Shown here: one piece after another, positions 21,943 through 33,579 of the stretch | How positions within the stretch are numbered: the stretch's first letter is position 1 | Layout: each line of letters starts with the position of its first letter | Assembly: GCF_000203815.1 (NCBI RefSeq) | Contig: NW_004457639.1 | Span: 1 to 64,000, forward strand | Reading direction: 5' to 3' | DNA: 64,000 nt | Source: Cavenderia fasciculata | Lineage: Eukaryota; Evosea; Eumycetozoa; Acytosteliales; Cavenderiaceae | Notes under the pieces: model-generated | What the model was told of the DNA's origin: nothing | The model's database searches: none | Seen by the model: the letters and a program-made list of their open reading frames with translations, nothing else | Translations under genes and position numbers: made by a program

Positions 21943-23465
21943 ATGCAAAGACAAAAGAGTCAACAGGATGTATTAGGTGTTGAAAGATTAGATCTTGCCT
22001 ATCGAGAAATGACAGAGATCAATCCAAAGATTGTAGAAAAGTTTGGAGGTACTGTTAAATCTTTAGATCTAACAAGTAACTTTTTAGAAAAGTAATTTAG
22101 AATAGAATAGAAAGATAGGATGATGAGAATAAGTAATATTTATTTAGTTATTTATTATTTTTTAGGGACTTGATGGTATTAGAAGGATTTAGACAATTAC
22201 AAACATTGGTATTAGATGATAATAGATTGACATCACATACAAAGTTCCCAATGATGTCACAGTTGCATACATTGTGGGTCAATGGAAACAATATAGAAAA
22301 TTTACCAATGTTTATTGACAAGTTGACGGGTACGATGCCTTCACTCAAGACATTGAGTATGATGAAGAATGTGGCGTGTCCAAACTATTTCAATGGACAC
22401 TCGTTGCGTGAATACAGAGATTATAGATTATATGTTATTAGTAAACTGCCTGGGTTGGTACAGCTCGATGCCGAGACGGTCACATTAGAGGAGAAACAAG
22501 AGTCGGCACGTGTCTATGGTGGTGCCAAAACTGACATTAAAGAGGCTGCTGCCAAACCATTTACCAAAGGTGAGGAGGATGTCGAAGAAGACCCCAAGAA
22601 AAAGAGAGAGGATGCCGAGAAACAACTCATCGTCTATAAACTTGCCAAAAGACAAGACCGTGATGAAAGAAGAAAGAAGAGAGTTGAAAAACGTGAGAAA
22701 CGTTCACAAAAACAATTGGTTAAAGAAAAAGAACAAATTCAAAAAGAAAAGGAAAAGATTAAAAAGGATGATGATTTTACAGATTCCGAGGAGGAAGATG
22801 AAGAAGAGGATAGAAAAAGAGAGGAAGAAAAGACAAAAAAGAAAGAAAAGAAATTATCAACAATACCAACACCTCCACCTGCTCCACCTCTTCCATCAGG
22901 TTCAAAAGGAGAAGGAAATAGTGAAACCAATGGAAAACAACTACCAATATTCCCAAGTGAACAAGCACCACTTGCAATCATACCACCAATTCCAACACGA
23001 CGTGTTAGCGAGTATGATGTGGCAGATGATGAAGCTAGTAGTCTTGTCACTGACGACTCGGATCAATCCGATTTACCTGTACATAAAAAATCAACCTTTT
23101 CTCCAGTTCCACCTCCATCTCTATCATCTACCAACAACAACAAAAATGTATATTCTCCTTCACCTGCAACAAAACAAAATCAAGATAGTGATGATGATGA
23201 TGATGATGATGACGATGATGATGATGACGACGATGATGAGACAACTACATCAGAATGGTCGTCAGATGAAATGTTGGAACATGGAAATGGTGATGATGAC
23301 GACGACGATGATGACTTGGACCCAAGATTAGCCAACAAATTCCCAACTATTTTAACACTAAAAGATCAATACTATCAAGATGAACAGGATAGTGATGACG
23401 ATGATGATGATGAGGATGAACAAGAGGTCACTCATTACCGAATCCCAGTTGCTCCAAGACCATAA
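21943..23465 (+). CDS. Leucine-rich repeat protein (LRMDA-like) with charged tail
   Basis: Two exons, 21943-22091 and 22166-23465, with intron GTAATT...TTTTTAG; 482 residues. The N-terminal part carries about four leucine-rich repeats (SLDLTSNFLEK, LQTLVLDDNRLT, LHTLWVNGNNIENL, LKTLSMMKNVACP) and an LRR cap with YRLYVISKLPGLVQLD. The NxxACP ending of the last repeat and the YxxYVIxxLPxLxxLD cap resemble metazoan LRMDA (C10orf11). From about residue 190 the protein is a Lys/Glu-rich likely coiled coil, then a Pro-rich segment and two long Asp runs. An intracellular scaffold role is likely but not shown. A T-rich tract ending in AG lies just before the ATG and could be a 5' UTR intron acceptor. 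Confidence 0.8.
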
Positions 23466-23946
23466 TTATAAAAATAATTAAATTAAATCAAAAATTAAAA
23501 TTTATCCAAAATATCTCTCTCACTTCTTCTTTCCATCAATTCTATTTATTTTCTCCAATACAACTTTTATTCGTTGTAAAAATATATTTTATTAAATATT
23601 CATTCATCATAACATTTCCAGAAAAGGTGATCAATAGAAAGTAAAAGTAAATTTCAAGAAGAGTTTTACTTTTCATGAGCTTGAGTCACGAAAAAAACAA
23701 GAAGGGTGTGGTTTTGGGATTGTTGAAATTCCATCTTTGCGTCATCAAGAGATATATATTACTATTTTAATATCTCTCTCGACTATTGAATATATTTATT
23801 GTCATTACAATTGTATAAAAGTATTAATAGTTGAGTATAAAAAGGAAAGACTACAATATCGTATTATATTTTAAAACAAACAAAACATTATTATAACTAC
23901 TACCTTTTATAACATACACCCTCTATCACAATCAATTTTATATAAA
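23466..23946. other. Intergenic region
   Basis: AT-rich spacer between two plus-strand genes. No coding exon or strong repeat is seen; ATATAAAA-like sequence near 23812-23842 may be promoter for the following gene. Confidence 0.4.
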
Positions 23947-25037
23947 ATGAAAGTATATGCAGTATCTGATATTCATACAGACTTTCCAACCAATTATGAA
24001 TACATGTCAACATTACCAAAACAAGAAGAAGGCTCTGTTTTGATTATTAGTGGTGATATTAGTGATCAGCTGAGTATCATTGAAAAAACACTAAAGATGT
24101 TAAAGGAAAAGTATACTCATATCTTTTATACATTTGGTAATCATGAACTTTGGATTGGAAGAGATGATAATAAAAAGGTTGGTTATTATTATTATTAATA
24201 AATTATTAAACTTTCTTTTAAACAAATATTCATATTCATATTTACATTTCTATTTAAATATTTAAATATAGTATAACGATTCAATTGAGAAATGGAATGC
24301 ACTTGAACAATTATGTAAACAACTTGGTGTTTATACTACTCCAACTAGACTTAATAATAAGGTATGTTATAACTATTATTATTTTGAAAGAAAGATTTTA
24401 ATATTACATATTTATTAATTAATTATTTATTTATTTAATTTTTAGTTGGCAATTGTACCATTAGTTGGATGGTATCATCCATCATTTGATGAACAATTTG
24501 AATTAATGTCGGTATCTGAAAAGGAGGAAACCTATGCAGGTCTTGCAAAGGTATGGGGTGATTTTAAATATTGTAAATGGAATTTCCAATCGATCGATGC
24601 AGCTCAATTCTTCTTAAACATTAATGACCAGAGAATTAAAGAATTCAAAGAGACACACAAATCAAACTATCCCGAGAATGTCATTACATTCTCACACTTT
24701 GTACCTAGACGTGAACTATTACCACCTCGAGAAAAACTAATTAGAAAACATCTTCCATTAGTTGTTGGATGTCTTCAATTGGATGATCAACTACGTTCCA
24801 TTAATTCAAATACTCATATCTTTGGTCATACTCATATTGATTGTAAGTTATTTTCTACTCTTTATTAACTTTTAATATGATATTAATTTATGTATTATTT
24901 ATAAACCTCTAGATGATGTAAAGATTGATGGAGTTAGATATGTTCAAAATGCATTTAGTGCTCCACAAGAAAGAGTGGGATGGAAGAAACCATATATCAC
25001 TGAACCATATCGACCTGTATTAGTATATTCTGATTAA
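23947..25037 (+). CDS. Calcineurin-like metallophosphoesterase
   Basis: Four exons: 23947-24177, 24272-24361, 24446-24842 and 24913-25037; 280 residues. The metal-binding blocks of the superfamily are in order: SDIHTD at residues 7-12, SGDISD near 36-41, GNHELW near 65-70, a later SHF and the final GHTHID near 234-239. It should hydrolyse a phosphoester using a di-metal centre; the substrate is unknown. The overall architecture resembles a plant/bacterial cytosolic phosphoesterase group with a PLxxWYHxSFD motif (here PLVGWYHPSFD). The first intron has a weak donor, GTTGGT, but the frame and following exon YNDSIEKWN fit well. No signal peptide. Confidence 0.9.
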
Positions 25038-25530
25038 TTAATGAACCAATACAATATTTTGTTTTGAATCAAATAATCAATCAACAACCCAAAACCAAAA
25101 ATAAATAAACCAACCGCGATCAATGCAACATGTTAAAGAATCATACCAAGTTCATTTGAGTGTAAGATTTCTTTCGTTTGGGGGTTAATGGAAATTATTT
25201 GTAACCCTAGGGTAATGTGTCTTTAAAGAGAGACAGGTCATACACCAAAATGGACATGTCCAGAGTCGCGTACCAGATTTTAATGTCGATTTTCTTGTTT
25301 TTGCAAGATGCTCTTTTTATTATTATTAATTTAATTTTCATTTTTTTTTACTTTGAGTAATTTATCTTCTACTTCTTCTTCTTCTTCTTTGCAAAACTCA
25401 AAGCTCACACGTACTAGTATATATTTATACATATACATATACATATAAATCATACATACATACATAACATAATCATAAATTACTTTTACTCTATTGATTT
25501 GTATTTTGACTATAAATAGAATAGAAAAGG

Positions 25531-27361
25531 ATGGGTTTAGAAGGAGATAGAAGTCCACAACTACAACAGGGTGGCAATCAAACACCTCCTCTTCAACAAC
25601 AACAACAATATAATCAAGGACTTCCATATGTTCAACCAAACTATACTAATAATAATAATAATGCAGGTTCACAACAAGGATACCAAGGTAACCCATACCA
25701 ACAACCAGCTTATTATCAACCTGCTCCACATGAACAACAACAACAACAATATAATCAACAACCATATGTTGTACCACAACAACAACCAAACCCAGTATAT
25801 GGATTACAACAACCATGGGATCAACAAAATCAACAACAACAACAATACCAACAAAATGATAATCAACCATTACTTCAACCAATCTTTATTCCACCACAAA
25901 CCTATGTATATAACGAAACATGTGAAAAGTTCCCAGATGGACCAAAGTATCAAGACATATTATACACTGTATTGTTTGTAATTCATTTACTTGCATTGGT
26001 ATTGGTCTACTTTGTTTCATTGTCTAGACCAGTCATTAATGAAAGTTTTGTTGGTGGTGATTCACAAAACTATCCATTGCTTGCCTTTGTCGGTATCTCT
26101 GCACTCATTTCAGTCATCTATCTCTTTGGTTGGTTACACATTGCTCGTCGTCATGCAGTTGGACTCATCAAAGCAACCTTTATCATTAATATTATCATTA
26201 CCATTATCCTTTGTATCGTCGCCTTTGTCACTGGCAATTGGTTTATGGGTGCATTATTAATCTTTGTCGCATTGATTTGTTTCATTTTCTTTATCTCTTT
26301 GATAAAGAGAATTGATTTTACTGCTGCTCTTTTAACAAGTTCAATTGAATTATTAGATAGTAAGAAATCAAAAAAAACAATATTTAATAATAGTTTAGTT
26401 TATTAACCAATTTTTTTTTTTTATAATTATTATTTTATAGGATTCCCAGCATGTTATAGAGTTGGATTTGCTTCATTGGTTGTAAACTTTATTTGGTTAA
26501 TTCTTTGGGGTTTGGCAGTTACCAGAATGTCATATACCTTTACTGATACTTCATTTAACATTCTATTTGTTTTCATGGTCTTTAGTTTTTATTGGGTGAC
26601 TAATGGTAAAGATAAAGTTTAAAAGAAAAGAGAAAAAGATAAATATTAACAACCACCATCTATCTTTATTATTATTTTTTATAGTAATCAAAAATGTAGT
26701 ACATTGTACTATTAGTGGATTATTTGCATCATGGTATTTCCTTGATGGTAGTGTTGGAATGCCACCAAGTCCAACCGCAAAGTCATTCAAGAGAGCTATT
26801 ACAACATCGTTTGGAAGTATTTGTTTTGGTAGTTTATTACTCGCCATTGTATCTACACTACGTTATATTGCACAATCATTGCAAAGCAGCAAGAATGGTA
26901 TTGTTCAATTGGTTGGTTGTCTCCTCAACTGTATCTTGTCACTATTCGAATCTGTTCTCCAACTTTTCAACGTCTATGCCTATACTCAGGTAGCCATCTA
27001 CGGCAAGAGTTATTGTGATGCTGCACGTAGTACTATGGACCTCGTCAAGAATCGTGGTGCCGATCTCATCGTCAATGACAACTTTATCAGCACTGCACTC
27101 TCCATCTCTATCCTTTTGGGTGCCGTCTTGGCTGGCATTGTTGGTTTCATTATCAGTCTTGCCGTATCATCAGCTCCCGCCATCTCTTGGTTGATGATCT
27201 TCTGTATCTCCTTTTCCTTTATCATGATTGTCATGGAGGTCATTTATTCTGGTGTTGTTACCACAGTCGTTTGTTTCTTGATGGAACCAAATATCCTTGC
27301 TCAATCAAAACCAGATATTTATAGATTGTATACTACAACTTATAACAAATTAATTCTTTAA
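25531..27361 (+). CDS. Choline transporter-like protein (CTL/SLC44, Pns1 family)
   Basis: Three exons: 25531-26359, 26441-26605 and 26685-27361; 556 residues. A cytosolic Gln/Tyr/Pro/Asn-rich N-terminus of about 125 residues is followed by the first membrane span (YTVLFVIHLLALVLVYFV) and roughly ten spans in total. The family-specific order is clear: ILWGLAVTR, VIKNVVHCTISGLFASWYF, SFGSICFGSLLLAIVSTLR, the NVYAYTQVAIYGKSYCDAAR loop and the last spans. CTL proteins transport choline or related substrates across plasma and mitochondrial membranes in animals; yeast Pns1 function is less clear, so substrate is inferred. The gene is convergent with the DUF4291 gene. Confidence 0.92.
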
Positions 27362-27480
27362 ATCAAAATCCTATTTTTTTTTTTTCAATAATTATAGTTA
27401 TCTTTTTTTAACTAAAAAATAAATAAATAAATAAATAAATAATACATATATTTATATTATATATAATACACATTGTCGTT

Positions 27481-28122
27481 TTATTTAATAAATGATGGTA
27501 TGTATACCTTTTCAATTGGTAATAATGATTGAGCTTGATCCAAGTGACCATTATCCAATAATTGTTTAATTTCCAAACATTGATTTGTAATATCTGTAAT
27601 TTGAGTGATCCAATTTGAAGAGTATTGTTCAGCAATTCTCTTTTTAATTCCTATTTGTATGGATTTGATGTTTGAACCCAATTTACCCAATTTTATAGAT
27701 CTTTCAGGATCCCATTGAACTACGATATCATAATTTGATTTATCTACCTTTGAAACAGGTGGTTGACTATGTTCTTTGGATGGTGGTGGTAGTTCTTGAC
27801 CTTCAATTTGATACTTTTGTTTAGTTGAAGACTTATAATTGTTTTGAATTGCATATTCAAAATCTTTGATGTGTATGTCAATGGCAAGTATTCTATTTTG
27901 GTTTTTATCCTTTTGTGCCCATCCAGATCGATACATCATCCACAAGAATGAAGGTTTAATCCATGTAGTTCTTTCGGTCGACCAATGAGGACATCCAGTA
28001 AATGTTTGATGTTTGACTGCATAGTCTGCAATCTCATTGTTATAGGCTTGATACACCCTAATCGTTTCTTTATTATAGACTGCTCGAATTTGAAACTCTT
28101 TTGATATAAATTCTGATGACAT
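27481..28122 (-). CDS. DUF4291 domain protein
   Basis: Single exon, 213 residues from MSSEFISKEF; an in-frame ATG 9 codons upstream is less likely because the conserved part begins soon after. The signature stretches of DUF4291 are all present: RVYQAYNNEIADYAV, TERTTWIKPSFLWMMYRSGW, ILAIDI and VVQWDPERS with LGSNIKSIQIGI. The family occurs in bacteria and scattered fungi and protists; its biochemical role is unknown. A short Pro/Ser insert (about 118-140) splits the domain. Patchy distribution and lack of introns suggest old lateral transfer (inference). Confidence 0.88.
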   Translation of the reverse strand: MSSEFISKEFQIRAVYNKETIRVYQAYNNEIADYAVKHQTFTGCPHWSTERTTWIKPSFLWMMYRSGWAQKDKNQNRILAIDIHIKDFEYAIQNNYKSSTKQKYQIEGQELPPPSKEHSQPPVSKVDKSNYDIVVQWDPERSIKLGKLGSNIKSIQIGIKKRIAEQYSSNWITQITDITNQCLEIKQLLDNGHLDQAQSLLPIEKVYIPSFIK

Positions 28123-28287
28123 TCTTTCAAATATATAAATATAGAACAAATAGAATAGATTATAAGGTAGTGGTATAGTATAATAATAAAGTATATATCA
28201 CCAGCGTGCTGGATTGGAGAAAATCCAAAGAATTGTTTTAATTTGATTTTTTTCGTATAAATAAAATAGTTGTGAAGATCTTTGTAT

Positions 28288-28312
28288 TTTAAAGTTATAT
28301 TATAACTTTAAA
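28288..28312. promoter_or_regulatory. 25-bp AT-rich palindrome in a divergent promoter
   Basis: Two perfect 12-bp arms, TTTAAAGTTATA and TATAACTTTAAA, surround a single T. It lies between the divergent DUF4291 gene and the gene at 28435 and may be a shared regulatory site or a cruciform-prone element. Confidence 0.4.
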
Positions 28313-28434
28313 GTTGTTAACCACAGATTTGATGTGTTCAATGATCAATATTTATCTCTATCTTTTTAATCATCAACGGACTCATCGACCTCGACTGCAA
28401 CTGGAACGACATGAACCAGTAGGTAGTAAGTAAT

Positions 28435-28869
28435 ATGTCATCAGCAAGTCTTCTTTCTCACTGGGCTATACTTTATCATGAATCAGTAATGTACAACCCT
28501 ACTTGTTTGCACATGTTCCATAAAGACAATGGTGAGGCACATTTCGGATTCTATTATCTCGATCCAAACTCTACGAATAATAAAAGCAATACATTGGTTG
28601 CTACGACAGAACTTTCTCGTCAGCAAGTGATGGCTGTGTGTCATGAGGTGACACATGGATTTCAATTCGATGCACCGCCGAACCACCATAATTGCAAATC
28701 ATGGACTACCGAGGTACTTCAACATCTCGATATGAAATTACCAGTGGTTGGAGTCGATCAGCCACCACCTCATAGAACCTCCATTTACATAGTTAATCTA
28801 TTATCTGAACACTCACAAAGGATCGATCATCCAATAATGAAATCCACAACAGGTTGTCCAATATTATAA
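28435..28869 (+). CDS. Orphan protein, possible papain-fold (NlpC/LRAT-like)
   Basis: Single exon, 144 residues, TAA stop. The order HWAILYHE near residue 9, then beta-strand-like FGFYYLD, and finally NCKSWTTEVLQHL near residue 87 resembles small papain-fold families in which a His strand precedes a catalytic Cys helix (the DUF7770, LRAT and PPPDE groups share HW...NCxxW/F arrangements). This is a visual guess; the known family was not confirmed. No signal peptide or membrane segment is seen. The start follows a short divergent promoter containing the palindrome at 28288. Confidence 0.6.
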   Translation: MSSASLLSHWAILYHESVMYNPTCLHMFHKDNGEAHFGFYYLDPNSTNNKSNTLVATTELSRQQVMAVCHEVTHGFQFDAPPNHHNCKSWTTEVLQHLDMKLPVVGVDQPPPHRTSIYIVNLLSEHSQRIDHPIMKSTTGCPIL

Positions 28870-29034
28870 ATAATTATTTTTAGTTTTATTTATTAAATCT
28901 TTTTTTTTTAAAATTTTTCACTTTTTTGAAACTGATAAAGTCGATTGAGAGTTTTCGACAGTAGTTAGTTTGAAACTTTCTAAAAGACATACATAAATAC
29001 AGACAGACAGTATAGATAAATACAGTTATAAATC

Positions 29035-31257
29035 ATGAGTACCGATGTTGATGTAGACGCCTTACTAGAGGCTTCTTTTAGTAATTTTGCCGTATGTACT
29101 TATAGAACAAACAACAGCAGACAAAAGACAGATATATTATTATCATTTTAAAAGAGGAGTTACTTACATTTACATTTACTTTTATTCTTTCCTTTTTTAT
29201 ATAGAATGGAGGAAAATCAACCAATTCAAATGAATCTGGATCGACAAGCAGTAATGGTTCTACATCTGCTCAATCAATAGAAAAGGAGAAAAAGAGAGAC
29301 TCTCGTGATAGAGATGGAGGTAAAAGAGATTACAGGGATCGTGATAGAGACTATAGAGACAATAGAGACAATAGAGATCGCGATTACAGAGATAATAGAG
29401 ACAGCAGAGGAGGAGATAGAGACTATAGAGATAAAAGAGATTATAGAGACAATAGAGACAGAGATAGAGATTATAGAGACAGAGATTATGATAGTAGAGA
29501 TCGTCGTGGTGGTGGCGGTGGCGGAGGATACAATAATAGAGACCGTGATTATGATGATCGTAGATCATATGGTGGTGGTAATAGAGGTCGTTATGACCGA
29601 CCATATGAACGTCGTGATAGACCACTTCCACCACCTGAACCAGTTCTCCCTGAATTGACACCAGAAGAAGAAGAAGAAATGGATCTTCGTACTGCTTTTA
29701 TTCAAAATCTATCACCAAAGGTTCATGAAAGTGATTTGTATGATTTCTTTGCTCAAGCTGGTAAAGTTGTAAAGGTAAGAAAGAACAATAACAAAAGAAC
29801 TCTAAATTCAAAACAACAACAATTACTCAACATTTATTTCTCTTTTTCTCTCTCTCTCTCTTATTTTTAATCTATTTAGGTTAGTTTAGTGGTAGATCGT
29901 ATCACTAGAAAATTAAAAGGTGTAGGTTATGTAGAATTTAAAGAAAAAGATATGGTTGACGAAGCAGTTAAATTAACAGGTCAAAAAGTTTTAGGTCATA
30001 CCATTGCTGTACATCGTGTACAACCAGAGAAAAAATCAACGTATGTAATCAAACAAAACAAAACAAAACAAAAGATTTAAATCTATTTACTTATTTATAT
30101 AACTAACCTATTTATACTTTTACCTATCTAGAGCAACAACAATAATTGGAGCAACAACTGCAATGGATGCAACATCATTGATGGCAACAAATGCAGATCC
30201 AACAACATTAAAGAACAATACAACATCAACGGTTGCACATAATAGTAGATTGTATGTTGGATTTTTGAATTTGGGAATGACCGAGGAGCAGATCAGGGCA
30301 TTGTTTGTTCCATATGGTGAGGTGGACTTTATCAATGTTCATATCAAGCCAGGCATCTACAAGTATGCCTTTGTACAGTTTAGGACATCGGAAGCTGCTG
30401 CTCGAGCCCATGCCGATCTCAACGGAAAGGACTTGCTTGGCAAGCCACTCAAGATCACCTTTGTGTCAGAGGACAAGATCAACAGCGGGGGTGTCCGTAA
30501 GCAACAGCAACAACACGTGATTGGTATTGCCGGCGTCAACCCACTCATCCCTATCAACCCACATATTTTACAGGCTGGTATGCAATTCCAACAACAACAG
30601 ATGTATCAGCCAATGGGCTCGCTCGACGACGAGGAGGGAAGCGCGCCATTGAGCGCACAAGCCAAGATCGCGTTGACGGCCAAGCTCCAAGGACTGCCCG
30701 TCCCTGGGTCGGCTGCTGCAGCCGCCGCAACCACCACTCCACCTCCACCTGGTACTGGGTTGTTGGGTGCCATGCCATACGGTATGACGATCCAGCAACA
30801 ACAACTACACATGTTGCAACAACAACAACAGCAACTCCAACAACAACAACAAATGCTCCAACAACAGCTACAACAATCACTCACTACTCCCACTGGGTCG
30901 GCTGCTGCTGCTGTTGGCTCGTCACCCGCTGTTGTAGAGGTGGTCGCTGTCGTTGCGCCATCTCCATGTATGGTACTCAAAAACATGTTTGATCCAGACT
31001 CGGAAACTGGCGATGAATGGCCACAAGAGATTCAAAAGGATGTCGAAGAAGAGTGCACCAACTTTGGTAACATTAAACATATATTTTTAGATAGATACAG
31101 TCAAGGTTACATCTACCTCAAGTATGACAATAGCGATATGGCCGCTCTTGCCATTAGCAAGTTGAATAGAAGATGGTTCTCTAGTAAAATGTTATCGGCT
31201 GAATTCATCCCCGAAACAATCTATTATCAAAAGTTCCCAGAAGCTTTATCAAAATAA
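29035..31257 (+). CDS. RBM39/CC1-like splicing factor
   Basis: Four exons: 29035-29091, 29205-29774, 29880-30040 and 30132-31257; 637 residues. It should act in the nucleus as a U2AF-related splicing factor. An Arg/Asp/Ser (RS-like) region with many RDYRD units occupies about 45-160. RRM1 spans AFIQNLSPKVHESDL through GVGYVEFKEKD, split by an intron in its middle; RRM2 spans RLYVGFLNLGMTEEQ to YAFVQFRTSEAA. A Gln/Ala/Pro linker follows, then a C-terminal U2AF-homology motif (CMVLKNMFD...ISKLNRRWFSSKMLSAEF), whose RWF sequence fits the R-x-F signature that binds ligand tryptophans. That combination defines RBM39/CAPER. The linker is less AT-rich than the surrounding sequence. Confidence 0.93.
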
Positions 31258-32140
31258 CCAGGCAACCAAGACAAGATATATCAAAAAGGACGAGAGAAAA
31301 AGGAAAAAAAAAAAAAAAACTAATTTTATATCATTCATCATTATATCATTCACACCACCATTCCAAATTACTATATTATCATATTAATAGGATTAATCTG
31401 TTAGGAAAACAATTTTACCCTTATATACTCTCATCACCAAAAAAAAAAAAAACTATCAAAATCAAAATCTTTTTATTTTTCCCCTCTCTCTTATTTTTTT
31501 TCTTACGTAAATACCCAATTTTTATATCTAAAACACAATCAAAATAATAATAATTATAATAATTAATAATCAAAATCATAATAATAATAATAATTTAATA
31601 ATAATAACAAAACAAAAAAGGAAACTAATTTTAATTAGTTTAGGTACACATTTTAGAAACCAAATCTCTATTCAAAAAACCAATCAAAAACTATATTTAT
31701 TTCTCTGACCAGTCAGCGATATATCCGAACAAACCAAACAACCATTAAATTTCTTTCAATGGGCAGTATAACAAGGATGATTGATACAATCACAATTAAT
31801 CAATTTCTTTTCCCTCCCTTTTTAATAAAATTTTAGATACACTTATAATAATAATCAAAAACAAATCTCATTCTTTTTTTTCTTTTTAGGTTCATTGGTT
31901 TATAGGATTATTTAGTCCATAATATAATATAATAGAAAATGTATTTATTGTATAATTTCTTGCATTATGATATTCTAATTTTTCTTTTTTTAGATAAAAT
32001 ATATTAGTCTTTCAATCACTAACTAAAGTGTTGAATTCTTTTCATTCCATTTGATAGTAGTAGCAGTAGTAGTAGTAGGATTTAAACCATTATGTTATCA
32101 AAATAATAGATTGTGCCATTTATATATTCATCCATGTATG
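31258..32140. other. Convergent intergenic region
   Basis: Very AT-rich, with poly-A tracts at about 31302-31318 and 31440-31453 and AAT/TAA microrepeats. No coding exon, RNA gene or mobile element was recognised. Confidence 0.5.
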
Positions 32141-32613
32141 TTAAGGTATATAGATTGTGTTATTATAATTTCCAACATCGATATTAGAATGTGTAATATC
32201 TATTGTTCAAATTTAAACCATTATCCAAACAAAGATTAAAAATAAACATAATTGTACGATTTGTTGAGCCAAAGTAGTTGCATTTTTGTTATAGTTTCTT
32301 GTCATTTGGAATCCATTATCAATCTCCTATTAAAAACAAAAAAGAAATATAGTTTTAGATGATGATAATGATACTGTTGATATATATATATATTCATGTT
32401 TGATAACATACACAATAGGTGACCTTTGTAGGAGTATTTGTTCTCCAATGATTACTATATAGATAGTTTGAACACCAAGTCAGCTGACTGAAACTATTTG
32501 AATCTAAATAATGATGATCATTTGAATTGTTGTTAGTCGAATATTGGTCTGAATAATTAAAGTTGTAACACTATCTATCTATCTACTTCTGAACTGTACA
32601 TACTTTTGTTCAT
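32141..32613 (-). CDS. Small four-exon orphan protein
   Basis: Assembled by eye on the minus strand: exon 1 32613-32604 (10 nt), exon 2 32548-32412, exon 3 32326-32248 and exon 4 32199-32141. All introns are GT-AG (48-85 bp) and the frame stays open for 94 residues to a TAA. The product starts MNKNQYSTNNNSND, contains SQLTWCSNYLYSNHWRTN and KVTYCEIDNGFQMTRNYNK, and ends YNNTIYIP. The second half has a strand-strand-helix-strand pattern, reminiscent of a ubiquitin-like or Ras-association fold (weak inference). A TATA-like run lies upstream near 32776. Exon 1 is the least certain part, since its acceptor competes with GATAG repeats that would place stops in frame. Confidence 0.5.
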
Positions 32614-33579
32614 TCTAGAAATTATCTATTGAGGTATCTATAAGTTTGATGAACAGAAAAAAAAAAGATCACCAAAGCTTTGACGATTTTTTTTCTTCTC
32701 TCACTTCATCTGTATTAATATTAATTAATTTAAGTTTTATAATTAATCTTCTTTCTTTACTTGTATTAATAGATATATATAAAAATACCCAAGGTGAAAG
32801 TGCTGTTTGGTCTGAGGAGGGGTGTCTGTTATTTATTAATACTTGGGTACCAAGAGTAAAAAAAAATCTATGTTTTCGAGTATAAGATCAGATCGATGCA
32901 CCATCAAATACTAAAGAAGGTCGAATCGATTCGTTTGAAGGGACGGGAAGTCTGAGTATACCGCAGTGGAGCAAAGATCACCTCTGTCTTAAATTGCGAA
33001 AAACAAGTTACATAGAAGAAGGTTCCGAATCACTCCACCAACAACAAAAACGAATTGCGAAATACGATAAATCTTAATTAATTTAATTCATTTTTTGTTT
33101 ATTGTTGGTGTTTCCATGCATTGGTGCTCTAATACTCAATTGTCACTTAGAAGAGGTTCTGTTATTTGCACAACACGATTTTTATCATCACCACCATCAC
33201 AACAGCACTATCACCCACAGCAGCAGCAATAGTAGGAGTAGTAGTAATAATAATAGTATCGTCATAATTAATTATAATAATTCATACTCTCTCTCAGACA
33301 TTATATATATTATATCTATATCAATCAAGATATCACAAACAAACACAACAATAAATTATTTATTAAATATCCATATTCATTCATTTCCTACCTCCTATTT
33401 ATTTTATTTATTAAATAACGTTTCATTCCTTTTATACATATCATTCATTCTATGTATAGTAATTACAGTGTTTGTGGTGATTAACAATCTAACTACAACA
33501 ATAGAATTTCATTCAATATAATCATAATATCAACCAACTCAAATAGTAGTAATAATAATAATAATATTAATAATATACA
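32614..33579. other. Intergenic region upstream of the MFS transporter
   Basis: No firm gene. The stretch 32925-33035 is noticeably less AT-rich than its flanks and could hold a structured RNA or 5' element, but no known RNA family was recognised. An open frame at 33102-33521 is made of low-complexity His, Ser, Ile and Leu codons and is probably fortuitous. Confidence 0.4.

Noticed and set aside
33102..33521. 139-codon open frame with His and Ser runs
   Set aside because: Simple repeat translation in a promoter-like region and no conserved motif.
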